The notes under the pieces: model-generated
Told to the model about the DNA's origin: nothing
Database searches by the model: none
Seen by the model: the letters and a program-made list of their open reading frames with translations, nothing else
NCBI RefSeq assembly: GCF_000506985.1
Contig: NZ_KI650980.1
Coordinates: 248,001 to 312,000, forward strand
Origin: Advenella kashmirensis W13003
GTDB taxonomy: Bacteria; Pseudomonadota; Gammaproteobacteria; Burkholderiales; Burkholderiaceae_B
DNA length: 64,000 nucleotides
Reading direction: 5' to 3'
In this document: piece after piece, positions 1-9,109 of the stretch
Position numbering within the stretch: the first letter of the stretch is position 1
Layout: the number at the start of each line of letters is the position of its first letter
Program-made: the position numbers and the translations under genes

Positions 1-152
1 CGATTGGTGTATTGGGAATCATCCATTTCTGGCTGATGCGTGCCGGCAAGAACGACTTTTCCGAGCCTATCCTCTATGGTACGCTGCTGGTGATATTGTT
101 GTTGTGGCGTATTGCGCGCGCCTGGCGGGCGCGCCGGCTGGCAGCAGCGTAG
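1..152 (+). CDS. msrQ: MsrQ-like heme-binding membrane subunit, C-terminal fragment
   Basis: The window opens inside this gene; whole codons begin at base 3 and the stop is at 150-152, leaving 49 C-terminal residues. A hydrophobic stretch contains IIHFWLM, followed by EPILYGTLLVILLLWR and an Arg-rich cytoplasmic tail. The order (His in a membrane helix, a short polar loop with P-x-x-Y, then a last helix and basic tail) resembles the end of MsrQ (YedZ), the heme-binding membrane partner of the periplasmic methionine sulfoxide reductase MsrP. The His would be a heme-ligand candidate. The upstream part, and an msrP gene that should precede it, are outside the window, so the identification rests on a short tail only. 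Confidence 0.55.
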   Translation, partial: IGVLGIIHFWLMRAGKNDFSEPILYGTLLVILLLWRIARAWRARRLAAA

Positions 153-245
153 GCAGATGAGGGCGCCAGGGCTAACGGCGATGATGAATGACAACGACGA
201 GCGCGAACCAGCCTGAGCTGATCCGGCTCATTTAAGGGATTGGGC

Positions 246-1049
246 ATGGGAAGACGAGGCTGGTTGCTGTTTTGGGTGACCACATTGGCCTGGCTGGCGG
301 GGTGTGCTGGTGGCCCGCCGATTGATCGATCACACCATGCCGCAGGCCAGGATAGTCGCGTGCGCTTTATTGTGTTGCATTACACCTCGGAAAATAACGA
401 AAACTCCCTGCGAATTCTTACCCGGGACAGGGTCAGTGCACATTATCTGATTACCGACGAGCCGGTCCGGATTTATTCCCTTGTCGATGAAAATCGTCGC
501 GCCTGGCATGCCGGGCAGAGCCAGTGGTTCGGCTATCGGGACCTGAATGCAACCTCTATCGGCATTGAACTGGTCAACCCGGGGCCGCTGGACGGCACCC
601 GTACCCGCTGGGCGCCATACTCAAAGGCCCAGATCGGGGCGCTGTCGGCCTTGTTGCGTGATGTCCAGTCGCGGCATCATGTAAATGCCTGGAATATTGT
701 TGCGCATAGCGATATTGCGCCACTGCGCAAGACGGATCCGGGGCCGGCTTTTCCCTGGCGCGAACTGGCGCGGCAGGGCCTGGGCCGCTGGTACGACGAA
801 AACGCCGTGACGCAGCGCATTCCCCAGGTCACGGCCGTCGAACTGGGTTCGCCAGCTTATATCCAGTCGCTGCTGGCACGCATCGGTTATCCGATAGCGC
901 AAAGCGGCGTGTGGGATGCGCAGACACGGCAGGTTATTAGTGCCTTTCAGATGCACTACCGTCCCGCAAACTACACGGGCCAGACAGATAGCGAAACCGT
1001 GGCGATTGCGCAAGACCTGGCGCGTCATTTTCCGGCGTCCACCCCTTAG
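246..1049 (+). CDS. N-acetylmuramoyl-L-alanine amidase, AmiD-like lipoprotein
   Basis: Cleaves the amide bond between MurNAc and the stem peptide of peptidoglycan. The N-terminus has a lipoprotein signal ending in the lipobox LAGC, so the mature protein should be lipid-anchored, probably to the outer membrane. An Amidase_2 domain follows, with zinc-ligand candidates in IVLHYTS and in NIVAHSDIAPLRKTDPGP (His and Asp). A C-terminal peptidoglycan-binding region contains QSLLARIGYPI and WDAQTRQVISAFQ. This is the layout of E. coli AmiD. The ATG at 246 lies 7 bases after a TAAGGGA motif at 232-238; a TTG at 240 in the same frame is the less likely start. The stop overlaps the end of the convergent methyltransferase gene by four bases. 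Confidence 0.88.
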   Translation: MGRRGWLLFWVTTLAWLAGCAGGPPIDRSHHAAGQDSRVRFIVLHYTSENNENSLRILTRDRVSAHYLITDEPVRIYSLVDENRRAWHAGQSQWFGYRDLNATSIGIELVNPGPLDGTRTRWAPYSKAQIGALSALLRDVQSRHHVNAWNIVAHSDIAPLRKTDPGPAFPWRELARQGLGRWYDENAVTQRIPQVTAVELGSPAYIQSLLARIGYPIAQSGVWDAQTRQVISAFQMHYRPANYTGQTDSETVAIAQDLARHFPASTP

Positions 1050-1747
1050 GCCAGAAACAGAAACAGCGTGGGGTATTTGTCCAGATCCGGTGCAGGGCGC
1101 TTTTTCCAGGCGGCGATGGTATCGGTCTGGACCCATTCGTCTGATGTTGTGAGCGCCCGGGCAATACACAGTCGGGTGCCTGGATTCAGGCTCTCCTGGA
1201 GCGTGGCGAACATGGCCATATTGCGATAGGGCGTTTCAATAAACAGCTGGGTCTGGTTATGGCGCGCGGACAGCTGCTCCCATGTCTTGAGTTGTTTGCT
1301 GCGTTCAGCCGGCGCAATCGGCACATAGCCGTGGAAGGTGAAGCGCTGGCCATCCAGGCCGCTGGCCATGAGCCCCAGCAGGATCGAAGACGGCCCTACC
1401 CAGGGCACCACGCGAATGCCCAGTTGGTGCGCCAGTTGGACCACCCGGGCGCCCGGGTCGGCCACGGCGGGGCAGCCGGCTTCGGACACCAGGCCCATCT
1501 CGCCTGATGTTTCGGTCAGCCAGCGGCGCATGTCCGATTCCGATGTTTTGGCGCTCAGAGTATGGATGGTGATGTCCTGAATGGCGCCCTCGGTGCCGGT
1601 CTGCTTCAGATAGGCACGGGCGGTTTTGGCGTTTTCGGCAATATAGGTCTTCAGGGTGCTGGCTCGTTGCCGCGCCTCGGCGGGCAGCCAGCGTTCCACG
1701 GGGGCGGCGCCCAGGCTGACGGGCAGCAGATGCAGGACGTCGATCAT
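1046..1747 (-). CDS. SAM-dependent methyltransferase, tetrapyrrole methylase fold (RsmI paralogue)
   Basis: A 233-residue protein of the tetrapyrrole (corrin/porphyrin) methylase superfamily. The core GLVSEAGCPAVADPGARVV followed by GIRVVPWVGPSSI matches the SAM-binding region of RsmI, which 2'-O-methylates C1402 of 16S rRNA. The N-terminus lacks the usual RsmI opening (VATPIGNLGD) and the protein is about 50 residues shorter, so this is better called an RsmI-like paralogue of unknown substrate. I chose the ATG at 1747, where homology begins; the open frame continues upstream into maf sequence in another phase. It overlaps the maf stop by four bases, implying translational coupling. Confidence 0.8.
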   Translation of the reverse strand: MIDVLHLLPVSLGAAPVERWLPAEARQRASTLKTYIAENAKTARAYLKQTGTEGAIQDITIHTLSAKTSESDMRRWLTETSGEMGLVSEAGCPAVADPGARVVQLAHQLGIRVVPWVGPSSILLGLMASGLDGQRFTFHGYVPIAPAERSKQLKTWEQLSARHNQTQLFIETPYRNMAMFATLQESLNPGTRLCIARALTTSDEWVQTDTIAAWKKRPAPDLDKYPTLFLFLA

Positions 1748-2355
1748 AAGACTTGCGCCTGCAGGGTCGGATTGACGCCATAGCTGCGCAGCTGGCGGCA
1801 CAGTTCGATCAGGGGCAATCCGATAATGGCCGTGGGGTCGTCGCTGTGCATGGCGGCCATCAGGCTGATGCCCAGCCCTTCGGCCTTGGCACTGCCGGCG
1901 GTATCGAAGGGTTTTTCCACAGTCAGATAATGGGCGATTTCGTCGTCTGTCAGGTCGCGAAAGACACAACGCGTAATCACATCGACAACCACCTGGCGTT
2001 CACCGTCGGTTAGCGCCAGGGCGCTGTGAAATTGCACTTCCTTGCCGGACAATTCACGCAATTGCGCGAGGGCGCCTTCATACGAGCCCGGTTTGCCGAT
2101 AGGCTGGCCATCATGTGTTGCCACCTGATCGCAGCCGATTACCAGGGCGCCTGGATGTTGCTGGGCAATATGTTGCGCCTTGGCCAGGGCCAGTCGCTGG
2201 GAAAGGGCTGCTGGTGTTTCATCTGGCAGCGGGGATTCATCAAGATCGGGCGAAAAGGTCTCAAATGGCAGTCCCAGGCGCTGCAGCATGGCCTTGCGAT
2301 AGACTGAGGATGACGCGAGAATAAGACGCGGAGGGGAAAATGACATGGTTTTCAT
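1744..2355 (-). CDS. Maf family nucleotide pyrophosphatase (YceF type)
   Basis: House-cleaning pyrophosphatase acting on modified or non-canonical nucleotides; the YceF subfamily prefers m7GTP. The N-terminal motif LILASSSVYRKAML is the Maf signature (S-x-x-R loop). DLDESPLPDETP, VIGCDQVATHDGQPIGKPG and the acidic residues of DFAG-like position PFDTAGSAKAEG complete the active site. Length is about 203 residues, normal for the family. ATG codons at 2355 and 2346 are both plausible and a TTG occurs at 2376; none has a strong ribosome-binding site. The first ATG overlaps the -35 element of the divergent fab-cluster promoter. Its stop overlaps the methyltransferase start, so the two form one operon. 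Confidence 0.88.
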   Translation of the reverse strand: MKTMSFSPPRLILASSSVYRKAMLQRLGLPFETFSPDLDESPLPDETPAALSQRLALAKAQHIAQQHPGALVIGCDQVATHDGQPIGKPGSYEGALAQLRELSGKEVQFHSALALTDGERQVVVDVITRCVFRDLTDDEIAHYLTVEKPFDTAGSAKAEGLGISLMAAMHSDDPTAIIGLPLIELCRQLRSYGVNPTLQAQVL

Positions 2356-2384
2356 TGACTTATCAGATACGAACAAGTTATTAT
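2355..2384 (+). promoter_or_regulatory. Candidate sigma-70 promoter for yceD-rpmF-plsX-fab cluster
   Basis: TTGACT at 2355-2360 and TATTAT at 2379-2384 are separated by 18 bases, a good match to the sigma-70 consensus, about 70 bases before the yceD start. It overlaps the beginning of the divergent maf gene. Seen in sequence; activity is inferred. Confidence 0.55.
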
Positions 2385-2455
2385 CTTATGTTTTCCGGGG
2401 ATTGTGTGGGTTGCGGTGAAAAAACCTGCAGTGAAACCTGAGTAATCGAATTTAT

Positions 2456-3013
2456 ATGAAACCCAGTCATCCTGTGATTGACGTGCTGGATTTTGTCTCC
2501 CGCGGTGCAGAGCAAAGCGGCCAGACGCCGCTGTCTGCATTTTCACGGGCGGCAGATCTGCTGCCAACTCAGGTTCTGCCTGTGAATACGGAAAGTCGCG
2601 AGTCGCCGGCAGATGGCCAGGTTCGCTGGTCTGTTCGCGGAGAGCGCACGCAGCACGGCAAACGTTATCTTTATCTGGATGTCAGCGCCCGGCCGGTTCT
2701 GGTCTGCCAGCGTTGCATGCAACCTTTTGTCTATGAGGTCGAAAGCAGCGTGCAGCTCGAGGTGGTTACCAATCAGGCGGCCCTGGACGAGGATACCGAC
2801 ACAGAAGATCTGGATATCGACGCGCCCGACCGTATTCTGGCTCAGCAGAGCCAGCCAATACTGGATTTGGTGGAAGACGAACTTATTCTGAGTCTGCCCT
2901 ACATACCCAGGCATGAATATACATGCGTGCAGTATGAGGATCAGGGATCGCCTGACAGGGCAGACAAAAAACCATCGCCGTTCGCGGCGCTGGCAGCTTT
3001 AAAGAAGCAGTAA
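2456..3013 (+). CDS. yceD: YceD family protein (DUF177), 23S rRNA accumulation
   Basis: A 185-residue DUF177/YceD protein. The family is needed for normal 23S rRNA levels in E. coli and is almost always encoded immediately before rpmF, as here. The central motif VLVCQRCMQPF (Cys84, Cys87) and the late sequence LSLPYIPRHE (family usually LALP..P.H) mark the family. A very acidic stretch (about residues 108-125) lies between them. The gene is followed after 56 bases by rpmF and leads the fatty-acid synthesis cluster, the standard arrangement linking ribosome and membrane synthesis in proteobacteria. Confidence 0.92.
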   Translation: MKPSHPVIDVLDFVSRGAEQSGQTPLSAFSRAADLLPTQVLPVNTESRESPADGQVRWSVRGERTQHGKRYLYLDVSARPVLVCQRCMQPFVYEVESSVQLEVVTNQAALDEDTDTEDLDIDAPDRILAQQSQPILDLVEDELILSLPYIPRHEYTCVQYEDQGSPDRADKKPSPFAALAALKKQ

Positions 3014-3069
3014 CTTAACCTATTTCCTGCATAATTTTCGGGTTATGCAGTTTTATTATCGGAGTCATC

Positions 3070-3252
3070 ATGGCCGTTCAGCAAAACAAAAAGACACCTT
3101 CAAAGCGCGGTATGCACCGTTCGCACGACTTTCTGACAACACCCCCTACAGCCATCGAGCCAACAACGGGTGAATTGCACTTGCGTCACCACATCAGCCC
3201 TAACGGCGTTTATCGTGGCCGCAAAGTTCTGAAAACAAAAAACGACGAATAA
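3070..3252 (+). CDS. rpmF: 50S ribosomal protein L32
   Basis: A 60-residue basic protein starting [20 protein letters not shown], the L32 signature, and ending KVLKTKNDE. No cysteines are present, so this is a zinc-free L32, the usual form in this group. A GGAG ribosome-binding site precedes the ATG. It sits between yceD and plsX, the conserved position. Confidence 0.97.
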   Translation: MAVQQNKKTPSKRGMHRSHDFLTTPPTAIEPTTGELHLRHHISPNGVYRGRKVLKTKNDE

Positions 3253-3354
3253 TTCTCTGTTTAGTCGGTAAGGGTAGGGGCGTCTGCGGGTATGGTATCC
3301 TGCGAACGGCGTTAACCCCGGCTCACTAATACCGTTACGGAAATATTATTTATC

Positions 3355-4395
3355 GTGATCAGAATTGCAATCGATTGTATGGGGGGCGATCACGGCCTTC
3401 CCGTCACTGTGCCGGCGGCCGTTCAGGTCGCCGCGAAGTTTCCTGACACCTCATTTTTACTGGTTGGCTTGCCCGATCAGCTAGAGGTTGCGCTCAAACA
3501 GGCTGCGCCGGCCAATCCGGCCCAGTTTGAGATCGTCGCTGCATCCGAAGTGATTACCATGGACGATCCGGTCGATATAGCGCTGCGCAGGAAAAAAGAT
3601 TCCTCCATGCGTGTGGCCGTTTCCTGTGTCAAGGAAGATCGTGCCGATGCCTGCGTTTCAGCGGGCAATACCGGCGCATGGATGGCTATTTCACGCTACG
3701 TACTCAAAACCCTGGATGGTATTGACCGGCCGGCCATTGCGACGGCCATTCCCAATCAGCTTGGGGGTGCCACCACCATGCTGGATCTGGGAGCCAACGT
3801 CGACTGTACGGCAGAACACCTGCTGGAGTTCGCCATCATGGGTGCGGCGCTGTCGCAATCGGTCGAGCATATCGACAACCCCAGTATCGGGCTGCTCAAT
3901 ATCGGGCAGGAAGCCATCAAGGGTAATGATGTCGTCAAGGAAGCGGCCGAGCTATTGCGTGCCAGCAACCTCAATTTCTACGGCAATGTCGAAGGCGACG
4001 ATATTTTCAAGGGTACCACCAATGTGGTCGTCTGCGACGGCTTTGTCGGCAATGTTGTACTCAAGTCCATCGAAGGCCTGTCCAAAATGATCGCCAGCAT
4101 GATCCGGAACGAGTTCATGCGCAATCCGTTCACCATGGCCGCCGGCCTGGTTGCCCGGCCCGTGCTCAATCGCTTTCGCAATGGAGTCGACTCGCGCAAT
4201 TACAATGGTGCTGCGCTATTGGGCTTGCGCGGCGTGGTCATCAAGAGTCACGGTTCGGCCGATATTTACGCCTATACGGTCGCGCTGGAGCGCGCCCGGA
4301 CAGCCGTTGCCAGCAAATTACTTCAAAAAACCTCCAGCTCTGTTCAGCAGATCAGTCAGCTCATTCGCTCCAAAAATAACGAAAGCAGCGCATAA
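3355..4395 (+). CDS. plsX: Phosphate acyltransferase PlsX
   Basis: Converts acyl-ACP and phosphate into acyl-phosphate, the first step of phospholipid synthesis by the PlsX/PlsY route; a peripheral membrane enzyme. At 346 residues it is full length. The N-terminal [11 protein letters not shown] and later [10 protein letters not shown] and [14 protein letters not shown] motifs are typical. Translation starts at GTG 3355, because homology begins at [10 protein letters not shown] and no upstream ATG fits. The gene begins about 100 bases after rpmF and heads the fab genes. Confidence 0.96.
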   Translation: MIRIAIDCMGGDHGLPVTVPAAVQVAAKFPDTSFLLVGLPDQLEVALKQAAPANPAQFEIVAASEVITMDDPVDIALRRKKDSSMRVAVSCVKEDRADACVSAGNTGAWMAISRYVLKTLDGIDRPAIATAIPNQLGGATTMLDLGANVDCTAEHLLEFAIMGAALSQSVEHIDNPSIGLLNIGQEAIKGNDVVKEAAELLRASNLNFYGNVEGDDIFKGTTNVVVCDGFVGNVVLKSIEGLSKMIASMIRNEFMRNPFTMAAGLVARPVLNRFRNGVDSRNYNGAALLGLRGVVIKSHGSADIYAYTVALERARTAVASKLLQKTSSSVQQISQLIRSKNNESSA

Positions 4396-4454
4396 AGCCC
4401 GTAAAAATTATAAAATTGCCTGCTTTACTCAATTCTTTGTCTTCGGAGCCATAC

Positions 4455-5429
4455 ATGACTTATTCAACCATCGTGGGGTCGGGCAGCTACTTGCCTCCAA
4501 AATGCGTCACAAACACGATGCTTGCGCAAGAAATGGCTCAGCGGGGGCTGGAGACGTCTGACGAATGGATTGTGACTCGCACCGGTATTCATCAGCGCCA
4601 TCTGGCCGACGCTGGCGTGACCTCGAGCGAGCTGGGCTTTCTGGCGGCCGAAAAGGCGCTTGCCGATGCCGGTATCGCGGCCAGCGAGATTGATCTCATT
4701 ATTGTCGCAACTTCCACACCCGACTTTATTTTCCCCAGCACGGCCTGCCTGATTCAGGCCAGACTGGGCGCCAAAGGCGGCGCCGCGTTTGATGTGCAGG
4801 CGGTATGCAGCGGCTTTGTCTACGCGCTGGCGACTGCCGACAGCTTTATCCGGGCCGGCAATGCCCGCAACGCACTGGTCATTGGCACCGAAGTGTTTTC
4901 CCGCATTCTGGACTGGAATGATCGCGGTACCTGCGTGCTTTTCGGAGACGGGGCGGGTGCCGTGGTGTTGACGGCCAGCGAGGAACCAGGCATTCTTGCA
5001 TCGCAACTGAATGCCGATGGTTCCCTGCACACGATTCTGAATACGGCGGGACGCATTGAAAATGGCCAGGTCACCGGCGATCCTTTCCTGCGCATGGATG
5101 GTCAGTCCGTCTTCAAGCAGGCCGTCACCGTCCTGGACAAATCGGCTCGTCAGGTGTGCGAAAAAGCGGATGTCCAGGTGAGCGAAATCGACTGGATGGT
5201 GCCTCATCAGGCCAATATCCGTATTATTGACTTCCTGGGGCGCAAGCTGGGTATTCCGAAAGAAAAAGTCGTGGCAACCGTCGGTGAGCACGCCAATACC
5301 TCAGCGGCCAGCGTACCGCTGGCATTTGATGTAGCGCGCCGCGACGGGCGTATCAAAAAGGGTGATCTGGTGCTGATGCAGGGCGTCGGCGGCGGGTTTA
5401 CCTGGGGCTCGGTACTGGTCCGCATCTAA
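4455..5429 (+). CDS. fabH: 3-oxoacyl-ACP synthase III (KASIII)
   Basis: Condenses acetyl-CoA with malonyl-ACP to start fatty-acid synthesis. A 324-residue protein with the Cys-His-Asn triad: Cys118 in VQAVCSGF, His251 in VPHQANIR, Asn281 in EHANTSAAS. The start at ATG 4455 is chosen because a CGGAG ribosome-binding site at 4444-4448 precedes it and the family N-terminus ([12 protein letters not shown]) begins there; an in-frame ATG at 4416 would add 13 unrelated residues. Followed after 25 bases by fabD. Confidence 0.96.
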   Translation: MTYSTIVGSGSYLPPKCVTNTMLAQEMAQRGLETSDEWIVTRTGIHQRHLADAGVTSSELGFLAAEKALADAGIAASEIDLIIVATSTPDFIFPSTACLIQARLGAKGGAAFDVQAVCSGFVYALATADSFIRAGNARNALVIGTEVFSRILDWNDRGTCVLFGDGAGAVVLTASEEPGILASQLNADGSLHTILNTAGRIENGQVTGDPFLRMDGQSVFKQAVTVLDKSARQVCEKADVQVSEIDWMVPHQANIRIIDFLGRKLGIPKEKVVATVGEHANTSAASVPLAFDVARRDGRIKKGDLVLMQGVGGGFTWGSVLVRI

Positions 5430-5454
5430 CATTTTTACATCAACAAAGAAAACC

Positions 5455-6387
5455 ATGAAACTTGCATTCGTATTTCCGGGACAGGGATCACAAACAGTTG
5501 GCATGCTCGGCGGCTGGGGCGCAAATCCCGTCATCGCGGCGGTCATGCAGCGCGCCTCTGCTGCGCTGGATCAGGATCTGGGCGCGCTTGTTGAACAGGG
5601 CCCTGCCGAGGAACTCAATCTGACGGTCAACACGCAGCCGGTCATGCTGGCCTGCAGCGTTGCCATGTACGAAGCCTGGCGGCAAGCCGGCGGTGCCAAA
5701 CCGGCGTTTATGGCGGGCCACAGCCTGGGCGAATATTCTGCCTTGACGGCTGCCGGCACATTCACGCTTGAAGATGCCGTGCGCCTGGTGCGCATTCGCG
5801 CCAGCGCCATGCAGGAAGCGGTACCTGTCGGCACCGGCGGCATGGCGGCCATTCTGGGCCTGGATGACGACACTGTGCTGGCCGTTTGCCAGGAGGCCAG
5901 CGGCGACACCATTGTCGAAGCGGTCAACTTCAATGCGCCGGCACAGGTGGTCATTGCCGGGCACAAGGATGCAGTCGAACGTGCCTGCGTTCTGGCTAAA
6001 GAAAAAGGGGCCAAGCGTGCGTTACCGTTGCCCGTGTCTGCGCCATTTCATTCCCGTCTGCTTGAGCCGGCGGCAGCCGTGCTGGAGAAAGCACTCAATG
6101 AGCTGACGCTGAACATGCCCGATACCGATGTCATCAACAACGTCGATGTCGCCATCGCCGATAGCACACAGGCCATTGCCGACGCGCTGGTGCGCCAGGC
6201 GTGGCATCCGGTGCGCTGGGTGGAAACGGTCAGGGCAATGAAAGCCCAGGGTGTCACGCATGTGGTCGAATGTGGCCCGGGCAAGGTGCTTGCCGGACTG
6301 ATCAAACGTATCGAGCCGGAACTGGTCACCGTTTCCGTTTACGATCAGGCATCCCTGGATGCCGCACTGGAACAAATTAACGCTTAA
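5455..6387 (+). CDS. fabD: Malonyl-CoA:ACP transacylase
   Basis: Loads malonyl groups onto ACP, supplying the extender unit for fatty-acid synthesis. A 310-residue protein beginning with the family motif AFVFPGQGSQ. The catalytic Ser90 lies in the nucleophile elbow GHSLGEYS, with the partner His199 in SAPFHSRL. VVECGPGKVLAGLIKRI near the C-terminus is also typical. It lies between fabH and fabG with short gaps (25 and 9 bases), consistent with one transcript. Confidence 0.96.
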   Translation: MKLAFVFPGQGSQTVGMLGGWGANPVIAAVMQRASAALDQDLGALVEQGPAEELNLTVNTQPVMLACSVAMYEAWRQAGGAKPAFMAGHSLGEYSALTAAGTFTLEDAVRLVRIRASAMQEAVPVGTGGMAAILGLDDDTVLAVCQEASGDTIVEAVNFNAPAQVVIAGHKDAVERACVLAKEKGAKRALPLPVSAPFHSRLLEPAAAVLEKALNELTLNMPDTDVINNVDVAIADSTQAIADALVRQAWHPVRWVETVRAMKAQGVTHVVECGPGKVLAGLIKRIEPELVTVSVYDQASLDAALEQINA

Positions 6388-6396
6388 GGAACAGGC

Positions 6397-7143
6397 ATGT
6401 CAGAACAGAAAGAACTTTCCGGGCAAATTGCGCTGGTCACAGGCGCCAGTCGCGGGCTGGGCAAGGCTATCGCGCTGGAGCTGGCCCGTCGCGGTGCCAC
6501 GGTTGTGGGAACGGCAACGTCAGAATCGGGCGCGCAGGCAATCACAGAGATGCTGTCGGACAGTAACGGCCGGGGCGTGGTGCTCAATGTGACCGATGCG
6601 GCGGCCTGCGATGCATTGCTGGCCGAATTGGGCAAAGAGGGCGGGCCGCATATTCTGGTGAATAATGCCGGCATTACCCGCGACGGTCTGGCCATGCGCA
6701 TGAAAAACGAAGACTGGTCCGATGTGATCGGCACCAACCTGGATTCGGTATTCCGCCTTTCACGCGGTGTATTGCGGGTCATGATGAAGGCGCGTGCCGG
6801 TCGCATTATCAATGTCACGTCGGTTGTCGGCTCTGCGGGCAACCCCGGTCAGGCCAATTATGCAGCGGCCAAGGCAGGCGTGGCTGGCATGACACGCGCC
6901 CTGGCGCGTGAGCTGGGCAGCCGCAACATTACAGTCAATTGCGTGGCGCCGGGGTTTATCGATACCGATATGACCCGTGCGCTGGGCGATGAACAGACCT
7001 CAGCGCTGCTGGGACAGATCCCGCTGGGCCGCCTGGGTCAGCCGGCCGATGTAGCCAATGCCGTGGCCTTTCTGGCGGGTCCCCAGGCCGGATACATCAC
7101 GGGCACGACCTTGCACGTCAATGGTGGCATGTTTATGCAGTAA
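6397..7143 (+). CDS. fabG: 3-oxoacyl-ACP reductase
   Basis: NADPH-dependent reduction of 3-oxoacyl-ACP, the first reduction of each elongation cycle. A 248-residue short-chain dehydrogenase with the cofactor motif TGASRGLG (residues 15-22), NNAG at 89-92, and catalytic Ser142, Tyr155 and Lys159 (YAAAK). It starts 9 bases after fabD behind an AAGGA-type ribosome-binding site. Confidence 0.96.
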   Translation: MSEQKELSGQIALVTGASRGLGKAIALELARRGATVVGTATSESGAQAITEMLSDSNGRGVVLNVTDAAACDALLAELGKEGGPHILVNNAGITRDGLAMRMKNEDWSDVIGTNLDSVFRLSRGVLRVMMKARAGRIINVTSVVGSAGNPGQANYAAAKAGVAGMTRALARELGSRNITVNCVAPGFIDTDMTRALGDEQTSALLGQIPLGRLGQPADVANAVAFLAGPQAGYITGTTLHVNGGMFMQ

Positions 7144-7187
7144 GCCAGCCTGCCGACCGCCCGTAGCGAAGGTGATGGGCGGCTGGC
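7144..7187 (+). terminator. GC-rich stem-loop after fabG
   Basis: GCCAGCC (7144-7150) can pair with GGCTGGC (7181-7187), with CCGCCC/GGGCGG offering an overlapping inner stem. No T-run follows, so it may be a processing, stabilising or attenuating hairpin rather than a true terminator. The rest of the 318-base fabG-acpP gap is AT-rich and holds the acpP promoter; I see no gene in it. Confidence 0.35.
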
Positions 7188-7404
7188 GTGAAAAGAGGCA
7201 GAGTTATTTCAACTGTAATTGCGCTGCTACTGGGGCGCAGAACAGGGTAATTTGAGATGCCAGGGTTTTTTTTCTTATACGGACCTGAAATTTCACTAAA
7301 ATGCAGGATACGTAAAAGAGCAGTTGTTTATTTTTGAACTGTATTTTAGTTTTATGGTTTTAAGAAACCAGTTTGGCTAAAATATTTTTTTCACATAAAG
7401 CCTT

Positions 7405-7432
7405 TTGCAATCGGTTTGTAGTTGGCTAAAAT
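7405..7432 (+). promoter_or_regulatory. Candidate acpP promoter
   Basis: TTGCAA at 7405-7410 and TAAAAT at 7427-7432 are 16 bases apart, placing the transcript start about 23 bases before the acpP ATG. A dedicated strong promoter fits the very high demand for ACP. The phrase TTGGCTAAAAT also appears (with small changes) about 50 bases upstream. Confidence 0.55.
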
Positions 7433-7461
7433 TGCGGGATTTTCCCCCTTTGGAGATTTAC

Positions 7462-7698
7462 ATGGATAGCATCGAACAACGCGTCAAGAAGATCGTCGCT
7501 GAACAACTTGGTGTAAATGAAGCAGAAATCAAAAACGAGTCTTCATTTCTTGACGACCTGGGTGCAGATTCACTGGACATGGTTGAGTTGGTCATGGCAC
7601 TTGAAGACGAGTTCGAAACCGAAATTCCTGACGAAGAAGCTGAAAAAATCACAACCGTTCAGCAGGCTGTTGACTACATCAACTCTCACAAAGCCTGA
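7462..7698 (+). CDS. acpP: Acyl carrier protein
   Basis: A 78-residue acidic carrier protein that shuttles growing acyl chains as 4'-phosphopantetheine thioesters. The attachment Ser37 is in [10 protein letters not shown]. Overall charge is strongly negative (for example [15 protein letters not shown]), as in all bacterial ACPs. Start ATG 7462 follows a TGGAGA ribosome-binding site. An in-frame upstream GTG/ATG at 7405 would run through the promoter and is rejected. Followed by a terminator-like structure and then fabF. Confidence 0.97.
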   Translation: MDSIEQRVKKIVAEQLGVNEAEIKNESSFLDDLGADSLDMVELVMALEDEFETEIPDEEAEKITTVQQAVDYINSHKA

Positions 7699-7741
7699 TT
7701 TGTGCGAGTCAGCCGGTAAGCGAGAGCACTCCGGTTGCAAT

Positions 7742-7824
7742 AAAAAAAGCGGTTTTGGAAAGTGGCTCACGCCGGTATCGTTGCTGATACAGGCGGCATA
7801 AACCTTTTTCCAAGCCCTTTTTTT
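7742..7824 (+). terminator. Imperfect long hairpin with T-run after acpP
   Basis: AAAAAAAG at the left and CTTTTTTT at the right pair, as do TTGGAAA and TTTCCAA further in, with an inner GTATC/GATAC stem. The right arm ends in a T-run. This would partly insulate the abundant acpP transcript from fabF. Confidence 0.5.
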
Positions 7825-7878
7825 ATTTCTGGGTTTTGATTCATACATATTTACTTCAGTGAAGGGTAGGAGCCAACC

Positions 7879-9108
7879 GTGAAAAGACGCGTTGTCATCA
7901 CCGGACTGGGCATTGTGTCCCCGGTCGGAAATACAGTCCCGCAGGCCTGGGATAATCTTGTCAGCGGCCGTTCCGGCATTGACCGCATTACACGCTTCGA
8001 CGCCTCCGGGTTCAATGCGCAAATCGCCGGCGAGGTCAAAGACTTTGACGTGACCAAATACCTGTCTGCCAAAGAAGCCAAGCAGATGGATACCTTTATC
8101 CATTATGGTATTGCCGCCAGTGTCGATGCCTGGAATGATGCCGGTCTGACCGTGACTGAAGAGAATGCCGAGCGCATTGGTGCGATTGTCAGTTCCGGTA
8201 TCGGTGGTCTGCAACGCATCGAAGAGACGCAGACGGAATACCTGGCCAAGGGCCCACGCCGTATTTCGCCGTTTTTTGTTCCGGCCTCCCTGATCAACCT
8301 GATTTCCGGTCAGGTCTCCATCATGCTTGGGCTCAAGGGCCCCACTTACGCGGTGGTGTCTGCCTGCACCACGGGTCTGCATTCCATTGGCGATGCTGCC
8401 CGGCTGATTGAATATGGCGATGCCGATGTCATGCTGGCCGGTGGTGCCGAGTCCACGGTTTCGCCATTGGGCATTGGTGGTTTTGCCGCCATGCGCGCGC
8501 TGTCGACACGCAATGATGATCCTCAGGCGGCTTCGCGTCCCTGGGATGTGGATCGCGATGGCTTTGTCCTGGGTGAAGGCGCAGGTGTATTGGTGCTGGA
8601 AGAATATGAGCACGCCAAGGCTCGTGGTGCCCGTATTTACGGTGAATTTGCCGGATACGGCATGAGTTCCGACGCTCACCATATTACGGCGCCTGACCGT
8701 GACGGTCCTCGCCGCGGTATCCTGAATGCCCTGAAAAACGGCAAGATCAACGTCGACCAGGTGGACTATGTCAATGCGCATGGAACTTCTACGCCGCTGG
8801 GCGATAAGAACGAAACCGACGCGCTCAAGCTGGCGCTGGGCGAGCATGCCTACAAGACCGTAGTCAATTCTACCAAGTCGATGACCGGCCATTTGCTTGG
8901 TGCAGCCGGCGGCATTGAAGCGGTCTTTACCACACTGGCCGTTCACAATCAGGTTTCACCGCCCACGATCAATCTGGTCAACCAGGATCCGGAGTGTGAT
9001 CTGGACTATTGCGCCAATGCGGCGCGTGAAATGAAAATCGATGTGGCGTTGTCCAATTCCTTTGGATTCGGCGGCACCAACGGGTCGATGATTGTCAAAC
9101 GGGTCTGA
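7879..9108 (+). CDS. fabF: 3-oxoacyl-ACP synthase II (KASII)
   Basis: Elongates acyl-ACP by condensing it with malonyl-ACP; also controls the temperature-dependent C16:1 to C18:1 step. A 409-residue thiolase-fold enzyme with Cys163 (VSACTTGLHS), His301 (VNAHGTSTPLGD) and His338 (TGHLLGAAGG), the Cys-His-His triad of FabF. It starts at GTG 7879 after GGTAGGAG. It closes the fatty-acid cluster; the next reading frame starts at its stop codon. Confidence 0.97.
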   Translation: MKRRVVITGLGIVSPVGNTVPQAWDNLVSGRSGIDRITRFDASGFNAQIAGEVKDFDVTKYLSAKEAKQMDTFIHYGIAASVDAWNDAGLTVTEENAERIGAIVSSGIGGLQRIEETQTEYLAKGPRRISPFFVPASLINLISGQVSIMLGLKGPTYAVVSACTTGLHSIGDAARLIEYGDADVMLAGGAESTVSPLGIGGFAAMRALSTRNDDPQAASRPWDVDRDGFVLGEGAGVLVLEEYEHAKARGARIYGEFAGYGMSSDAHHITAPDRDGPRRGILNALKNGKINVDQVDYVNAHGTSTPLGDKNETDALKLALGEHAYKTVVNSTKSMTGHLLGAAGGIEAVFTTLAVHNQVSPPTINLVNQDPECDLDYCANAAREMKIDVALSNSFGFGGTNGSMIVKRV

Positions 9109-9109
9109 T

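Noticed and set aside
621-1169. 182-codon minus-strand frame opposite the AmiD-like gene
   Set aside because: Lies across the end of two well-supported genes and shows no family features.
7570-8946. 458-codon open frame on the minus strand opposite acpP and fabF
   Set aside because: fabF and acpP are certain by motif; the reverse frame has no recognisable domain, no good start, and runs through two real genes.
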